In this document: positions 7,097 through 13,822 of the stretch, one piece after another | Layout: the number at the start of each line of letters is the position of its first letter | Numbering within the stretch: the stretch's first letter is position 1 | DNA from: Oscillospiraceae bacterium | GTDB lineage: Bacteria > Bacillota > Clostridia > Oscillospirales > Oscillospiraceae | Direction: 5' to 3' | NCBI GenBank assembly: GCA_031255955.1 | Contig: JAIRRO010000009.1 | Span: 1-18,460, forward strand | DNA length: 18,460 nt | Notes under the pieces: model-generated | Databases searched by the model: none | Seen by the model: only the letters and a program-made list of their open reading frames with translations | Told to the model about the DNA's origin: nothing | Program-made: the position numbers and the translations under genes

Positions 7097-8149
7097 TTAA
7101 AACTGCGATTGGGGCTTGATGTCTATCTTAAACCCCGTAAGGCGCGCGGCAAGCCGCACGTTCTGTCCCTCTTTGCCGATGGCAAGTGAAAGCTGCGAAT
7201 CCGGCACAAGCGCGCGGCAGGATTTTGCCCCGTCCAGCAGCGTGACGCTGACAACATCGCTCGGCGCCAGCGCGGAGGACACGTATTTTTCCATCACGTC
7301 GCTGTATTCCACAATGTCAATCTTTTCCCCGCCCAGCTCGTCAACAATGGCGTTGACGCGCGTTCCGCGAGGTCCTACGCATGCCCCAATCGGCTCCACC
7401 TCCGGGTCGTTGGAAAGCACCGCTATCTTTGTCCGTGAACCGGCTTCGCGCGCAATGCTTTTTATCTCAACCACGCCTTCGGCTATCTCCGGCACCTCCA
7501 GCTCAAACAGGCGCCTTACAAGTCCGGGGTGCGTACGCGATATTAAAACCTGCGGTCCGCGTGACGCGCGCCTGACCTCAACGACATATACCTTTGTATA
7601 GCTGCCCTCGTGCATACGCTCGCCGGGAATACACTCAACGGCGGGCAGCAGCGCCTCCGCATACTCGGTGTTTGAATTGATGCGCAGCGTGACGGCACCG
7701 CTTTTTTGGTCTACGCGCGTTATCATGCCGGTGAGGATTTCGTGTTCCTTGGATGTAAATTCTTCGTACACCATATTGCGCTCCGCCTCGCGGATACCCT
7801 GAATTATCACCTGCTTTGCCGCTTGCGCCGCAATGCGTCCGAACTTGCGCGAATCGATATTTTCGCGCACGACGTCGCCGACCTTGTATTTCTTGTTTAT
7901 AGCCTGCGCTTCCTCAAGCGTCAGCTCCAGTTCTTGATTTTCGATTTCATCGACGATTGTGCGCTCGATATACATCTCGATTGTGCGCTTTTTGGGGTTT
8001 AAGATGACGCGCGCCCCATCGGCTGCCTGCGGCAGATCCTTTCTCAGCGCGGCAAGCATCGCTTGCTCGATTTTTTCAAGCATATATTCCTGTGATATGC
8101 CCTTCTCGCGCTCTATATCGGCAATCGCCGTGAAAAATTCCGCGTTCAT
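7097..8149 (-). CDS. nusA: Transcription termination/antitermination factor NusA
   Basis: NusA binds RNA polymerase and nascent RNA and modulates pausing and termination. The 350-residue protein has the N-terminal RNAP-binding domain (MNAEFFTAIADIEREKGIS start, EKIEQAMLAALRK), an S1 domain (about 130-200; ILTGMITRVDQKSGAVTLRI), then KH1 and KH2 with the diagnostic GACVGPRGTRVNAIVDELGGEKIDIVEY-type segment and SLAIGKEGQNVRLAARLTG. It lacks acidic C-terminal repeats, as is normal for Firmicutes. The ATG at 8149 has AAAGGG upstream at rather long spacing. The leader hairpin upstream of rimP is a plausible target for its own autoregulation. Confidence 0.98.
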   Translation of the reverse strand: MNAEFFTAIADIEREKGISQEYMLEKIEQAMLAALRKDLPQAADGARVILNPKKRTIEMYIERTIVDEIENQELELTLEEAQAINKKYKVGDVVRENIDSRKFGRIAAQAAKQVIIQGIREAERNMVYEEFTSKEHEILTGMITRVDQKSGAVTLRINSNTEYAEALLPAVECIPGERMHEGSYTKVYVVEVRRASRGPQVLISRTHPGLVRRLFELEVPEIAEGVVEIKSIAREAGSRTKIAVLSNDPEVEPIGACVGPRGTRVNAIVDELGGEKIDIVEYSDVMEKYVSSALAPSDVVSVTLLDGAKSCRALVPDSQLSLAIGKEGQNVRLAARLTGFKIDIKPQSQF

Positions 8150-8209
8150 TTTTTTGTAATCATCCCTTTGCTGAAATTCATTTTTGATATTTGATAGCGT
8201 TTTGTCCGT

Positions 8210-8707
8210 TTATCCCGGCAAGCGCAGCCGCACGTTTGCGATTTCGTTTTTAAGCAGCTGCATTGTCTCTCCGTCCACGTCAAGCGTCACGTCGCCGTCG
8301 CTGTATGCCGATAATATGCCGACATATTCATGCTTGCCGTTTTTCGAGCCATATAGCTTGACCTCTACAAGGCTGCCCGTAAATCGCACGAAATCCGACG
8401 GGCGCCGCAGGGCGCGTTCCGCACCGGCGGAGCTGACCTCAAAGATATAGCCCTCATCCGGAAAGCTCGCCTCACGCTCGTCCAAAAGCGGGTTCATCGC
8501 GCGGGATACGGCTTCGCAGTCGTCAATGCTTATCGCTCTGTCGCTGCCCGCCGGGGCGTCAATGTATACGCGCAGATAATAGCTTCCGGCTTCCTTGATG
8601 AATTCCGCGTCCCACAGCTCAAGCCCCAAGGCTTCTATCACCGGTGACGCCAGCGCTGCTGTCATCTCTGCTATTTTTTTGCCTGGCGCGTTTCCCGTTT
8701 TGCTCAC
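8210..8707 (-). CDS. rimP: Ribosome maturation factor RimP
   Basis: RimP acts early in 30S assembly, helping S12 and neighbours bind 16S rRNA. The 165-residue protein has the family pattern: LELWDAEFIKEAGSYYLRVYIDAP in the N-terminal alpha/beta domain, SIDDCEAVSRAMNPLLDE, then YIFEVSSAGAERALRRPSDF and the C-terminal SH3-like domain. The start codon is GTG at 8707, preceded by AGGAGA at good spacing. It is the first gene of the nusA-infB operon, behind a roughly 185-nt leader with a terminator-like hairpin. Intergenic distance to nusA is 60 nt. Confidence 0.96.
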   Translation of the reverse strand: MSKTGNAPGKKIAEMTAALASPVIEALGLELWDAEFIKEAGSYYLRVYIDAPAGSDRAISIDDCEAVSRAMNPLLDEREASFPDEGYIFEVSSAGAERALRRPSDFVRFTGSLVEVKLYGSKNGKHEYVGILSAYSDGDVTLDVDGETMQLLKNEIANVRLRLPG

Positions 8708-8810
8708 CCTTTCTCCTGTTCGGCTTCCGGCACTTTAGTAATGCTGTAATAAGCCGGAGCTTGTGGCATCGCCCGCGGCGGCGGCGGCGGGCGGCGCGTG
8801 TGTTCGCCAA

Positions 8811-8836
8811 TAAAAATGAGTGGGAACCCCCACTCA
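8811..8836 (-). terminator. Intrinsic terminator/attenuator hairpin in the rimP-nusA leader
   Basis: Reading the minus strand, TGAGTGGG (8836..8829) and CCCACTCA (8824..8817) form a perfect 8-bp stem with a GGTT loop, followed at once by TTTTTA (8816..8811). It lies about 55 nt after the predicted transcription start and about 105 nt before the rimP GTG, so it would stop transcription before the operon. An identical TGAGTGGG at 8875..8868 could pair with the same 3' arm instead. Similar GAGTGGG/CCCACTC hairpins ahead of rimP occur in other Firmicutes as far as I recall, and NusA autoregulation by leader termination is known in Bacillus. Confidence 0.75.
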
Positions 8837-8898
8837 ACGCTTCCAATCCTCACCGACGACAACGCGCCCCACTCACTCGGTCAACTTACTCGCTTTTG

Positions 8899-8927
8899 AG
8901 TATATCACACGGTAAGCGGATATGCAA
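8899..8927 (-). promoter_or_regulatory. Sigma-A type promoter of the rimP-nusA-infB operon
   Basis: Minus-strand TTGCAT (8927..8922) and TATACT (8904..8899) are separated by 17 bp. Predicted start of transcription is near 8892. It lies between the transporter gene (ends 8990) and rimP, in a locally AT-rich stretch (8928-8989) that contains no gene and no convincing terminator for the transporter, so read-through from upstream is possible. Confidence 0.75.
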
Positions 8928-8989
8928 GCGTTTTTTTGCGTTTGAAGAAATTTTTTATTTTTGCGGTACAATACGCGGCTGTTTTCCGG

Positions 8990-9859
8990 CTATAAGCCGT
9001 CCTCGGATAAGCCGTAGCCTTCCTCAGAATCGTCGTCGCGCGGCTCAACATGTACCATCACGTCAAGCACGTTTTCAAGGCGGGATTTAATTTCGTTTTC
9101 CACCTTCGATGCGATGATGTGCGCCTCGCGCACCGTAAGCTCGGGTTCAACCTCGATATCAAGGTCGATATCCCAGCGCCCCGCTATGCTTCTCATTCGG
9201 GCGTGGTGCGGCTTTTCCGCGCCGTCAACGGAATTTACGGCGTCAAAGATGATGGCATACGGTCCCGTGCCGCCGCCGCCGTCCATCAGCTCGCGCCCCG
9301 CTTCCGGGAATATCCCTACCGCCGTTTTGATTATCCAGCCGCCGATTAGCATCGTTAATATCACATCCGCGATGCTTACACCCGTAAGGCGCGAGATAGT
9401 CACGCCTATAAGCACGCCCGCGGATATCAGCACATCGCCCAGCATATTCGCGGCGTTCGCCCGCAGCATCGGTGAGCTTGCGCGCCGCCCCAAAAAGCGC
9501 TGACTCCACGCCAGTATCAGCTTCCCCGCAACAGAGATTATCGCGGCAATTATCGCCGCTTTTGACGGCGCCCCGCCCCATTCCCCGGAAACAAGCCTTG
9601 AAATTGCGCTGATTATCAGCTGCACACCCATAGTAAACAGCACAAATGCGAGGAACGCGGTTGCGATGACCTCCGCCCTGCCGTGTCCCCACGGATGCTC
9701 TTTATCGGCGGGTTTTGAGATAATGCGCCCCACCGCAAGCGAAATCGCGCCAATTAAAACGTCTGACGCCGAATCTATGCCATCGCCGATTAAAGCCACG
9801 CTGCCCGCGAGACCTCCGACGCATATTTTCATAATCGAAAGCGCGGCATTCCCCAGCAT
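8990..9859 (-). CDS. Cation diffusion facilitator (CDF) family metal exporter
   Basis: A proton-coupled divalent-metal exporter in the cell membrane. Visible are the first helices (LAGSVALIGDGIDSASDV), the HPWGHGR loop (residues 55-61), further helices to about 180, and a cytoplasmic C-terminal domain (ARMRSIAGRWDIDLDIEV, REAHIIASKVENEI, VMVHVEP). The TM2 site is D29-x3-D33; the TM5 site is N138-x3-D142, where many Zn/Fe transporters have His at the first position, so specificity may differ (inference). Coordinates begin at the first standard start, ATG 9859, but that would remove part of helix 1's cytoplasmic lead-in; the frame is open and CDF-like (ADKARYIRIAALTA) back to ACG 9913, which lies 8 nt after a perfect AAAGGAGG. 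I think the real protein starts there. Confidence 0.9.
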   Translation of the reverse strand: MLGNAALSIMKICVGGLAGSVALIGDGIDSASDVLIGAISLAVGRIISKPADKEHPWGHGRAEVIATAFLAFVLFTMGVQLIISAISRLVSGEWGGAPSKAAIIAAIISVAGKLILAWSQRFLGRRASSPMLRANAANMLGDVLISAGVLIGVTISRLTGVSIADVILTMLIGGWIIKTAVGIFPEAGRELMDGGGGTGPYAIIFDAVNSVDGAEKPHHARMRSIAGRWDIDLDIEVEPELTVREAHIIASKVENEIKSRLENVLDVMVHVEPRDDDSEEGYGLSEDGL

Positions 9860-9949
9860 AGCCGTCAGCGCCGCTATGCGAATGTATCGCGCCTTATCCG
9901 CGTTATGCTGCGTGGCAACCGCCTCCTTTGACGCTCTATTATATGGGGT

Positions 9950-9978
9950 ATTATATCAGGTTTTGCTCCCTGCGGCAA
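9950..9978 (-). promoter_or_regulatory. Promoter of the CDF transporter gene
   Basis: Minus-strand TTGCCG (9978..9973) and TATAAT (9955..9950) have a 17-bp spacer; a second TATAAT lies at 9943..9938. The predicted transcript begins near 9943, shortly before AAAGGAGG at 9929..9922. The perfect 14-bp palindrome GCAATTGCAATTGC (9975-9988) overlaps the -35 box and may be an operator. Confidence 0.7.
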
Positions 9979-10017
9979 TTGCAATTGCACAATGTTTCCT
10001 AGGTGCGACCGCCTCGG

Positions 10018-10046
10018 TTGACATTCCATCCCCAATGGCATAGAAT
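10018..10046 (+). promoter_or_regulatory. Promoter of the iron-sulfur flavoprotein-like gene
   Basis: TTGACA (10018-10023) and TAGAAT (10041-10046) are separated by 17 bp. The predicted start is near 10053, giving a leader of about 27 nt with the ribosome binding site AGGGGGG (10064-10070), 9 nt before the ATG at 10080. It is divergent from the transporter promoter. Confidence 0.8.
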
Positions 10047-10052
10047 TCTATG
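10039..10052. promoter_or_regulatory. Perfect palindrome over the -10 box, candidate operator
   Basis: CATAGAATTCTATG is a perfect 14-bp palindrome that contains the whole -10 hexamer of the plus-strand promoter and reaches the predicted start site. A dimeric repressor bound here would block the promoter. The regulator is not encoded in the visible neighbourhood unless the small Cys-rich protein has that role, for which there is no evidence. Confidence 0.45.
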
Positions 10053-10079
10053 TAAATTCACACAGGGGGGTATACTCTT

Positions 10080-10700
10080 ATGAAGGTATTGCTGATAAAC
10101 GGCAGTCCGCACGCCGAGGGCTGCACTTACACAGCGCTTTGCGAAATTGCGCGGCAGCTCGCAAAATGCGAAGTTGAGAGCGAATTTTGGCAAATCGGCA
10201 CAAAGCCGCTTGCCGGTTGCATCGCGTGCGGCGCGTGTCACAGGACGCGCAACCAATGCACCCAGGGGGATGAGGCGGCAGAGGTCATCGCGAAAATCAA
10301 ATCCGCCGATGGTGTTATCATCGGCAGCCCCGTGCATTACGCCGGTATCGCGGGAAATTTAAGCTCGTTGTTGGATCGCGTTTTCTTCGCAAAGGACAGC
10401 TTTGCCGGTAAGCCTGCCGCCGCCATCGTCAGCTGTCGGCGCGGCGGGAACGCCTCCGCGCATGACCGCCTCAACAAATACTTTACCATTTCGCAAATGC
10501 CCGTTGTCAGCAGCCAGTATTGGAACGGCGTTCACGGCAACACGCCGGACGAGGTGCGGCGCGACCTTGAGGGCATGCAGATTATGCGAACGCTTGCCAA
10601 TAATATGGCGTGGCTGCTGAAATGCATAGAGGCGGGGCGCGCCGCCGGAATATCCTTCCCCGAACCCGAGCCGCGCGTCGGTACGAATTTTATCCGCTGA
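10080..10700 (+). CDS. Iron-sulfur flavoprotein-like NAD(P)H-dependent FMN oxidoreductase
   Basis: A flavodoxin-fold protein of 206 residues. The N-terminus KVLLINGSPHAEGCTYTAL has the FMN phosphate-binding loop; C47, C50, C53 and C60 form C-x2-C-x2-C-x6-C, the compact spacing known from archaeal and clostridial iron-sulfur flavoproteins (Isf), which carry FMN and a [4Fe-4S] cluster; GSPVHYAGIAGNLSSLLDRVF is the conserved second flavin region. Family members reduce O2, H2O2 or quinone-like acceptors; the actual acceptor here cannot be told from sequence. It is a plus-strand gene amid minus-strand housekeeping operons, with its own strong promoter and a downstream hairpin. The divergent metal exporter suggests a shared stress or metal-redox context, which is inference only. 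Confidence 0.9.
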   Translation: MKVLLINGSPHAEGCTYTALCEIARQLAKCEVESEFWQIGTKPLAGCIACGACHRTRNQCTQGDEAAEVIAKIKSADGVIIGSPVHYAGIAGNLSSLLDRVFFAKDSFAGKPAAAIVSCRRGGNASAHDRLNKYFTISQMPVVSSQYWNGVHGNTPDEVRRDLEGMQIMRTLANNMAWLLKCIEAGRAAGISFPEPEPRVGTNFIR

Positions 10701-10712
10701 GCCGCGCATAAT

Positions 10713-10755
10713 AAATACCATTCCCCCACTTATCGTGAAAGGAATGGTATTTTTA
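10713..10755 (+). terminator. Hairpin terminator after the flavoprotein gene, possibly bidirectional
   Basis: AAATACCATTCC (10713-10724) and GGAATGGTATTT (10741-10752) form a 12-bp perfect stem with a 16-nt loop, continuing into a T-rich run (TATTTTTATT). On the minus strand the stem is followed only by ATTATG, so termination of leuS read-through would be weaker. The right arm contains the only ribosome-binding-site-like sequence (AAAGGA) of the next gene, and that gene's ATG lies 6 nt after the stem. Confidence 0.75.
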
Positions 10756-10757
10756 TT

Positions 10758-11039
10758 ATGATCCCCTGCTCTGAAGGCTGTATCCATCAGGACGACGGGC
10801 TGTGCCGCTTAACAGGCGCCGCGCCCATATCATCATCCCAAGGCACAGCGTCAAACAGCTCCTGCGCGCATTTTTCAGACCGTCGGCATAGCAGCGCGGC
10901 GTCACCCGCAAACTCGTCTGCAACCACACCGGCAAACGCGCCCGAATATACCGCTCCCGCCCCGGCGGCAACGCCGGACTGCGGGGCAGCCTCCGCCGAA
11001 AAAGCAAGCGCGCCCGGAGCTATTTCAATATCAAATTAA
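10758..11039 (+). CDS. Small Cys-motif protein of unknown function
   Basis: A 93-residue open frame. Its first 40 residues carry a conserved-looking cysteine pattern, C4, C8, C16 and C36, in the form C-x3-C-IHQDDGLC-RL ... CAHF, which resembles small Clostridia proteins that databases often carry under the doubtful name hydroxymyristoyl-ACP dehydratase (from memory). The rest (41-93) is Ala/Ser/Pro-rich without a domain. The function is unknown; metal binding by the cysteines is plausible. The start follows the terminator hairpin directly; AAAGGA is about 14 nt upstream and inside the hairpin arm, so expression may be low or conditional. The 3' end overlaps the leuS 3' end by 20 bp tail to tail. 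A shadow ORF on the opposite strand has no recognisable feature. Confidence 0.6.
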   Translation: MIPCSEGCIHQDDGLCRLTGAAPISSSQGTASNSSCAHFSDRRHSSAASPANSSATTPANAPEYTAPAPAATPDCGAASAEKASAPGAISISN

Positions 11040-13428
11040 CCAGCTTGTTTTTAACAACTATGGTACGGACAAGCTCGCGGTTTTCCGTCAGACGCGCCAG
11101 CTTTTCATCCGCCAGCACAGCGGCAAGCACAGCCTCGTCCGGTGAATCCGTCGGCACACGCACCGTACCTTTTAGCTTTCCGCCTATTTGCACGGCTATT
11201 TCAAGCTCGTCGTCTATCGTTTTCGCCGCGTCGTAGTCCGGCCATTTGTCGGAGTCGGCATGACCGGAAAAGCCTTGCAATCCCCAAAGCTCTTCTGCAA
11301 TGTGTGGCGCGAACGGCGAGAGCAGCGACAGCAGAATTTTTATATCGCCACGCGTCGGCGGCGTCTCATAAAAATCGTTCACCAACGACATCAGGGTGGC
11401 TATGGCGGTGTTGAATTTCAACGCCTCGATATCCCCGCCGACCTTTTTTATCGCGCGGTGCAGCGCCTTTTCGTGCGCCGCGGAGAATTGATTGTCCTTG
11501 CCGTTAAGCGACTTTTCCGCAAGTCCCCATATGCGATCCAAAAACCGCTTGCAGCCTTTTACTGAGCTTGTACTCCACGGGGCGTCCTTTTCAAAGTCGC
11601 CGAGGAACATCACATAAAGCCGCAGCGTGTCGGCGCCGAATTCGTCCACAATGTCGTTGGGATTTATGACGTTTCCGCGGGATTTTGACATCTTTTGCCC
11701 GTCCTCCGCCAAAATCATTCCGTGCGCCGTGCGTTTTTTGTACGGCTCCGGTGTGGGGACGACGCCGATATCGTATAAAAACTTGTGCCAGAAGCGCGAA
11801 TACAGCAGATGCAGCGTCACATGCTCCATCCCGCCGTTATACCAGTCCACGGGCGTCCAGTAGTCGATGGCTTTCTTTGACGCCAAGGCGTCCTTGTTTT
11901 TCGGATCGGCATAGCGGAGATAATACCAGCTGGAGCCCGCCCAATTCGGCATCGTATCCGTTTCGCGCTTCGCCGGTGCGCCGCAGTGCGGGCAGGGTGT
12001 GTTTATCCAGTCTGTCATGGCTGCCAAGGGGGAGTCGCCCGTGTCCGTCGTCTCATAGTTCTGAACGTCCGGCAGCAAAACGGGCAGGTCGCTCTCCGGC
12101 ACGGGTACCCAGCCGCATTTTTCGCAATAAATCATCGGAATCGGCTCGCCCCAGTAGCGCTGGCGGGAAAACACCCAATCGCGCAGCTTGAAATTCACCT
12201 TGCTCTCGCCGAGATTTTTATCCGTCAGCCATTCCGTGATTTTTGTTTTCGCGTCCGCGACGCTGAGTCCGTTCAGAAATCCGGAGTTCACCATCACGCC
12301 GGTGTCGCAGTCTGTAAACGCTTCTTTTTCAACGTCTCCGCCCGCTACAACCTCAATTATCGGCAAGCTGAATTTTTTCGCAAATTCCCAGTCGCGCTCG
12401 TCGTGACCCGGCACCGCCATTATTGCGCCCGTGCCGTATGTCGCCAAAACATAGTCTGATATGAACACCGGTATTTCGCCGCCCGTGACGGGGTTTATCG
12501 CCGATACGCCGTCTAAGCGTACGCCTGTTTTGTCCTTCGCCAGCTCCGTGCGCTCAAAATCGGATTTGCGCGCCGCCTCCAACTGATACGCGTGTATTTC
12601 ATCGGCGTTTTTCAGCAGCGGTTCCCATTTTTTAAGCAGCGCATGCTCCGGAGAGATGACCATATATGTCGCGCCGAACAGCGTGTCCGGGCGCGTTGTG
12701 TATACGCGCAGGGTGTCCCCCGCCGTCGTCGTGAAATCCACCTCCGCACCCGTGGAGCGCCCTATCCAGTTTTTCTCCAGCAGCTTTATACGCTCTGTGA
12801 AGTCAAGACCGTCCAAGTCGTCAATCAAGCGCTGGGCATACTTTGTAATGGCAAGCATCCACTGGCTTTTTTCACGGCGGACAACCTCGCTGCCGCAGCG
12901 CTCGCAGACGCCGTTTACAACCTCTTCGTTCGCCAGCACGCATTTGCATGAGGTACACCAGTTGACAGGGACGGACGCCTTATACGCAAGTCCGTTTTCA
13001 AACATCTTCAGAAAAATCCACTGCGTCCATTTATAATATTCGGGGTCAGAGGTGTCGATGGCGCGGTCCCAGTCGAAACTGTAGCCCAGCATTTTGCATT
13101 GAGCCGCAAAGCGCGCGGTGTTGCGCTTCGTCACCTCCGCGGGGTGGATTTTGTTTTTTATGGCGTAGTTTTCCGTCGGCAGCCCAAACGAATCGAACCC
13201 TATGGGAAACAGCACGTTATACCCCTGCTTGCGGCGGCGGCGCGCCAAAATATCCATCGCCGTATACGGGCGCGGATGCCCGACGTGCAGCCCGTCCCCG
13301 GACGGATACGGAAACTCGATAAGCACGTAATACTTCGGCTTGTCCCCGCCGTCCTTCGCCGCGAAGGGCTTTGTTTCCTCCCAGATTTTCTGCCACTTTT
13401 TTTCTATGGCTGTAAAGTCGTATTTCAT
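11020..13428 (-). CDS. leuS: Leucyl-tRNA synthetase
   Basis: A class I synthetase of 802 residues that charges tRNA-Leu and edits mischarged products. Visible are the HIGH-type motif HVGH at residues 48-51, a zinc-ribbon-like CTSCKC ... CERCG insertion, the CP1 editing domain (TTRPDTLFGATYMVISPEH and the GTGAIMAVPGHDERD block), a second CEKCG ... CPHCG knuckle, the WAGSSWYYLRY segment, and KMSKS at 579-583 followed by RGNVINPNDIV. The anticodon-binding domain and the small C-terminal domain complete it. The start at 13428 overlaps the rsfS stop as ATGA; the frame is open to 13554 but that part is inside rsfS and non-homologous. No T-box leader exists because the gene is internal to an operon. 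Confidence 0.98.
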   Translation of the reverse strand: MKYDFTAIEKKWQKIWEETKPFAAKDGGDKPKYYVLIEFPYPSGDGLHVGHPRPYTAMDILARRRRKQGYNVLFPIGFDSFGLPTENYAIKNKIHPAEVTKRNTARFAAQCKMLGYSFDWDRAIDTSDPEYYKWTQWIFLKMFENGLAYKASVPVNWCTSCKCVLANEEVVNGVCERCGSEVVRREKSQWMLAITKYAQRLIDDLDGLDFTERIKLLEKNWIGRSTGAEVDFTTTAGDTLRVYTTRPDTLFGATYMVISPEHALLKKWEPLLKNADEIHAYQLEAARKSDFERTELAKDKTGVRLDGVSAINPVTGGEIPVFISDYVLATYGTGAIMAVPGHDERDWEFAKKFSLPIIEVVAGGDVEKEAFTDCDTGVMVNSGFLNGLSVADAKTKITEWLTDKNLGESKVNFKLRDWVFSRQRYWGEPIPMIYCEKCGWVPVPESDLPVLLPDVQNYETTDTGDSPLAAMTDWINTPCPHCGAPAKRETDTMPNWAGSSWYYLRYADPKNKDALASKKAIDYWTPVDWYNGGMEHVTLHLLYSRFWHKFLYDIGVVPTPEPYKKRTAHGMILAEDGQKMSKSRGNVINPNDIVDEFGADTLRLYVMFLGDFEKDAPWSTSSVKGCKRFLDRIWGLAEKSLNGKDNQFSAAHEKALHRAIKKVGGDIEALKFNTAIATLMSLVNDFYETPPTRGDIKILLSLLSPFAPHIAEELWGLQGFSGHADSDKWPDYDAAKTIDDELEIAVQIGGKLKGTVRVPTDSPDEAVLAAVLADEKLARLTENRELVRTIVVKNKLVNLILK

Positions 13429-13784
13429 TCGGCAATCCACTCCTTGATATCCACATTCTCCGCGTCGCTCCAAAGGCGCTCCAGCGCGTAAAACTCGCGC
13501 AGCTCCTCGATAAACAGGTGTATCACAAGGCAGCCGAAGTCCACAAGAACCCATCCGCCGGAGCGATACCCCTCCACGCGCGGAGGCGGCTCTCCCCTGT
13601 CCTTCAAGGCTTTTTCAACCTCGTCCGACAGCGTTTTGATATGCGTCGCGGAGGACGCGGTGCATATGATGAAATAATCCGCCAGCACGGTGATATCGTG
13701 GGTTTTCAGCGCCTTTATGTCCCGCGCTTTCTTGGAATCCAGCGCGCGCACGGCGATTTCCGTCATTTCGGTTGGTGGCAGCAT
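13425..13784 (-). CDS. rsfS: Ribosome silencing factor RsfS (RsfA/Iojap)
   Basis: RsfS binds ribosomal protein L14 and blocks subunit joining when nutrients are low. The 119-residue protein has the Iojap-family core: DITVLADYFIICTASSATHIKTLSDEVEKAL, then EGYRSGGWVLVDFGCLVIHLFIEELREFYALERLW. It starts at ATG 13784, with an AAGGA about 12 nt upstream, and its stop overlaps leuS by ATGA. The position between the LCP gene and leuS follows the common Clostridia order. Confidence 0.95.
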   Translation of the reverse strand: MLPPTEMTEIAVRALDSKKARDIKALKTHDITVLADYFIICTASSATHIKTLSDEVEKALKDRGEPPPRVEGYRSGGWVLVDFGCLVIHLFIEELREFYALERLWSDAENVDIKEWIAE

Positions 13785-13822
13785 TTATGTGACCATTCCT
13801 TTCATTTTATCGGTCGTTATCG

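Noticed and set aside
8707..8892. T-box or known metabolite riboswitch in the rimP leader
   Set aside because: No T-box sequence (AGGGTGGNACCGCG type), specifier loop or recognisable aptamer core was seen; only the terminator and a duplicated arm can be supported.
10756..11007. Minus-strand open frame downstream of leuS
   Set aside because: Arg/Leu-rich composition typical of a GC-rich shadow, with no motif or ribosome binding site; the plus-strand frame has the patterned cysteines instead.
13429..13554. N-terminal extension of leuS in the open frame
   Set aside because: It lies entirely inside rsfS, is not LeuRS-like, and the ATGA junction at 13425-13428 gives the usual start. The same argument removes the upstream parts of the ribF (1673-1831) and ylxQ (6724-6843) frames.
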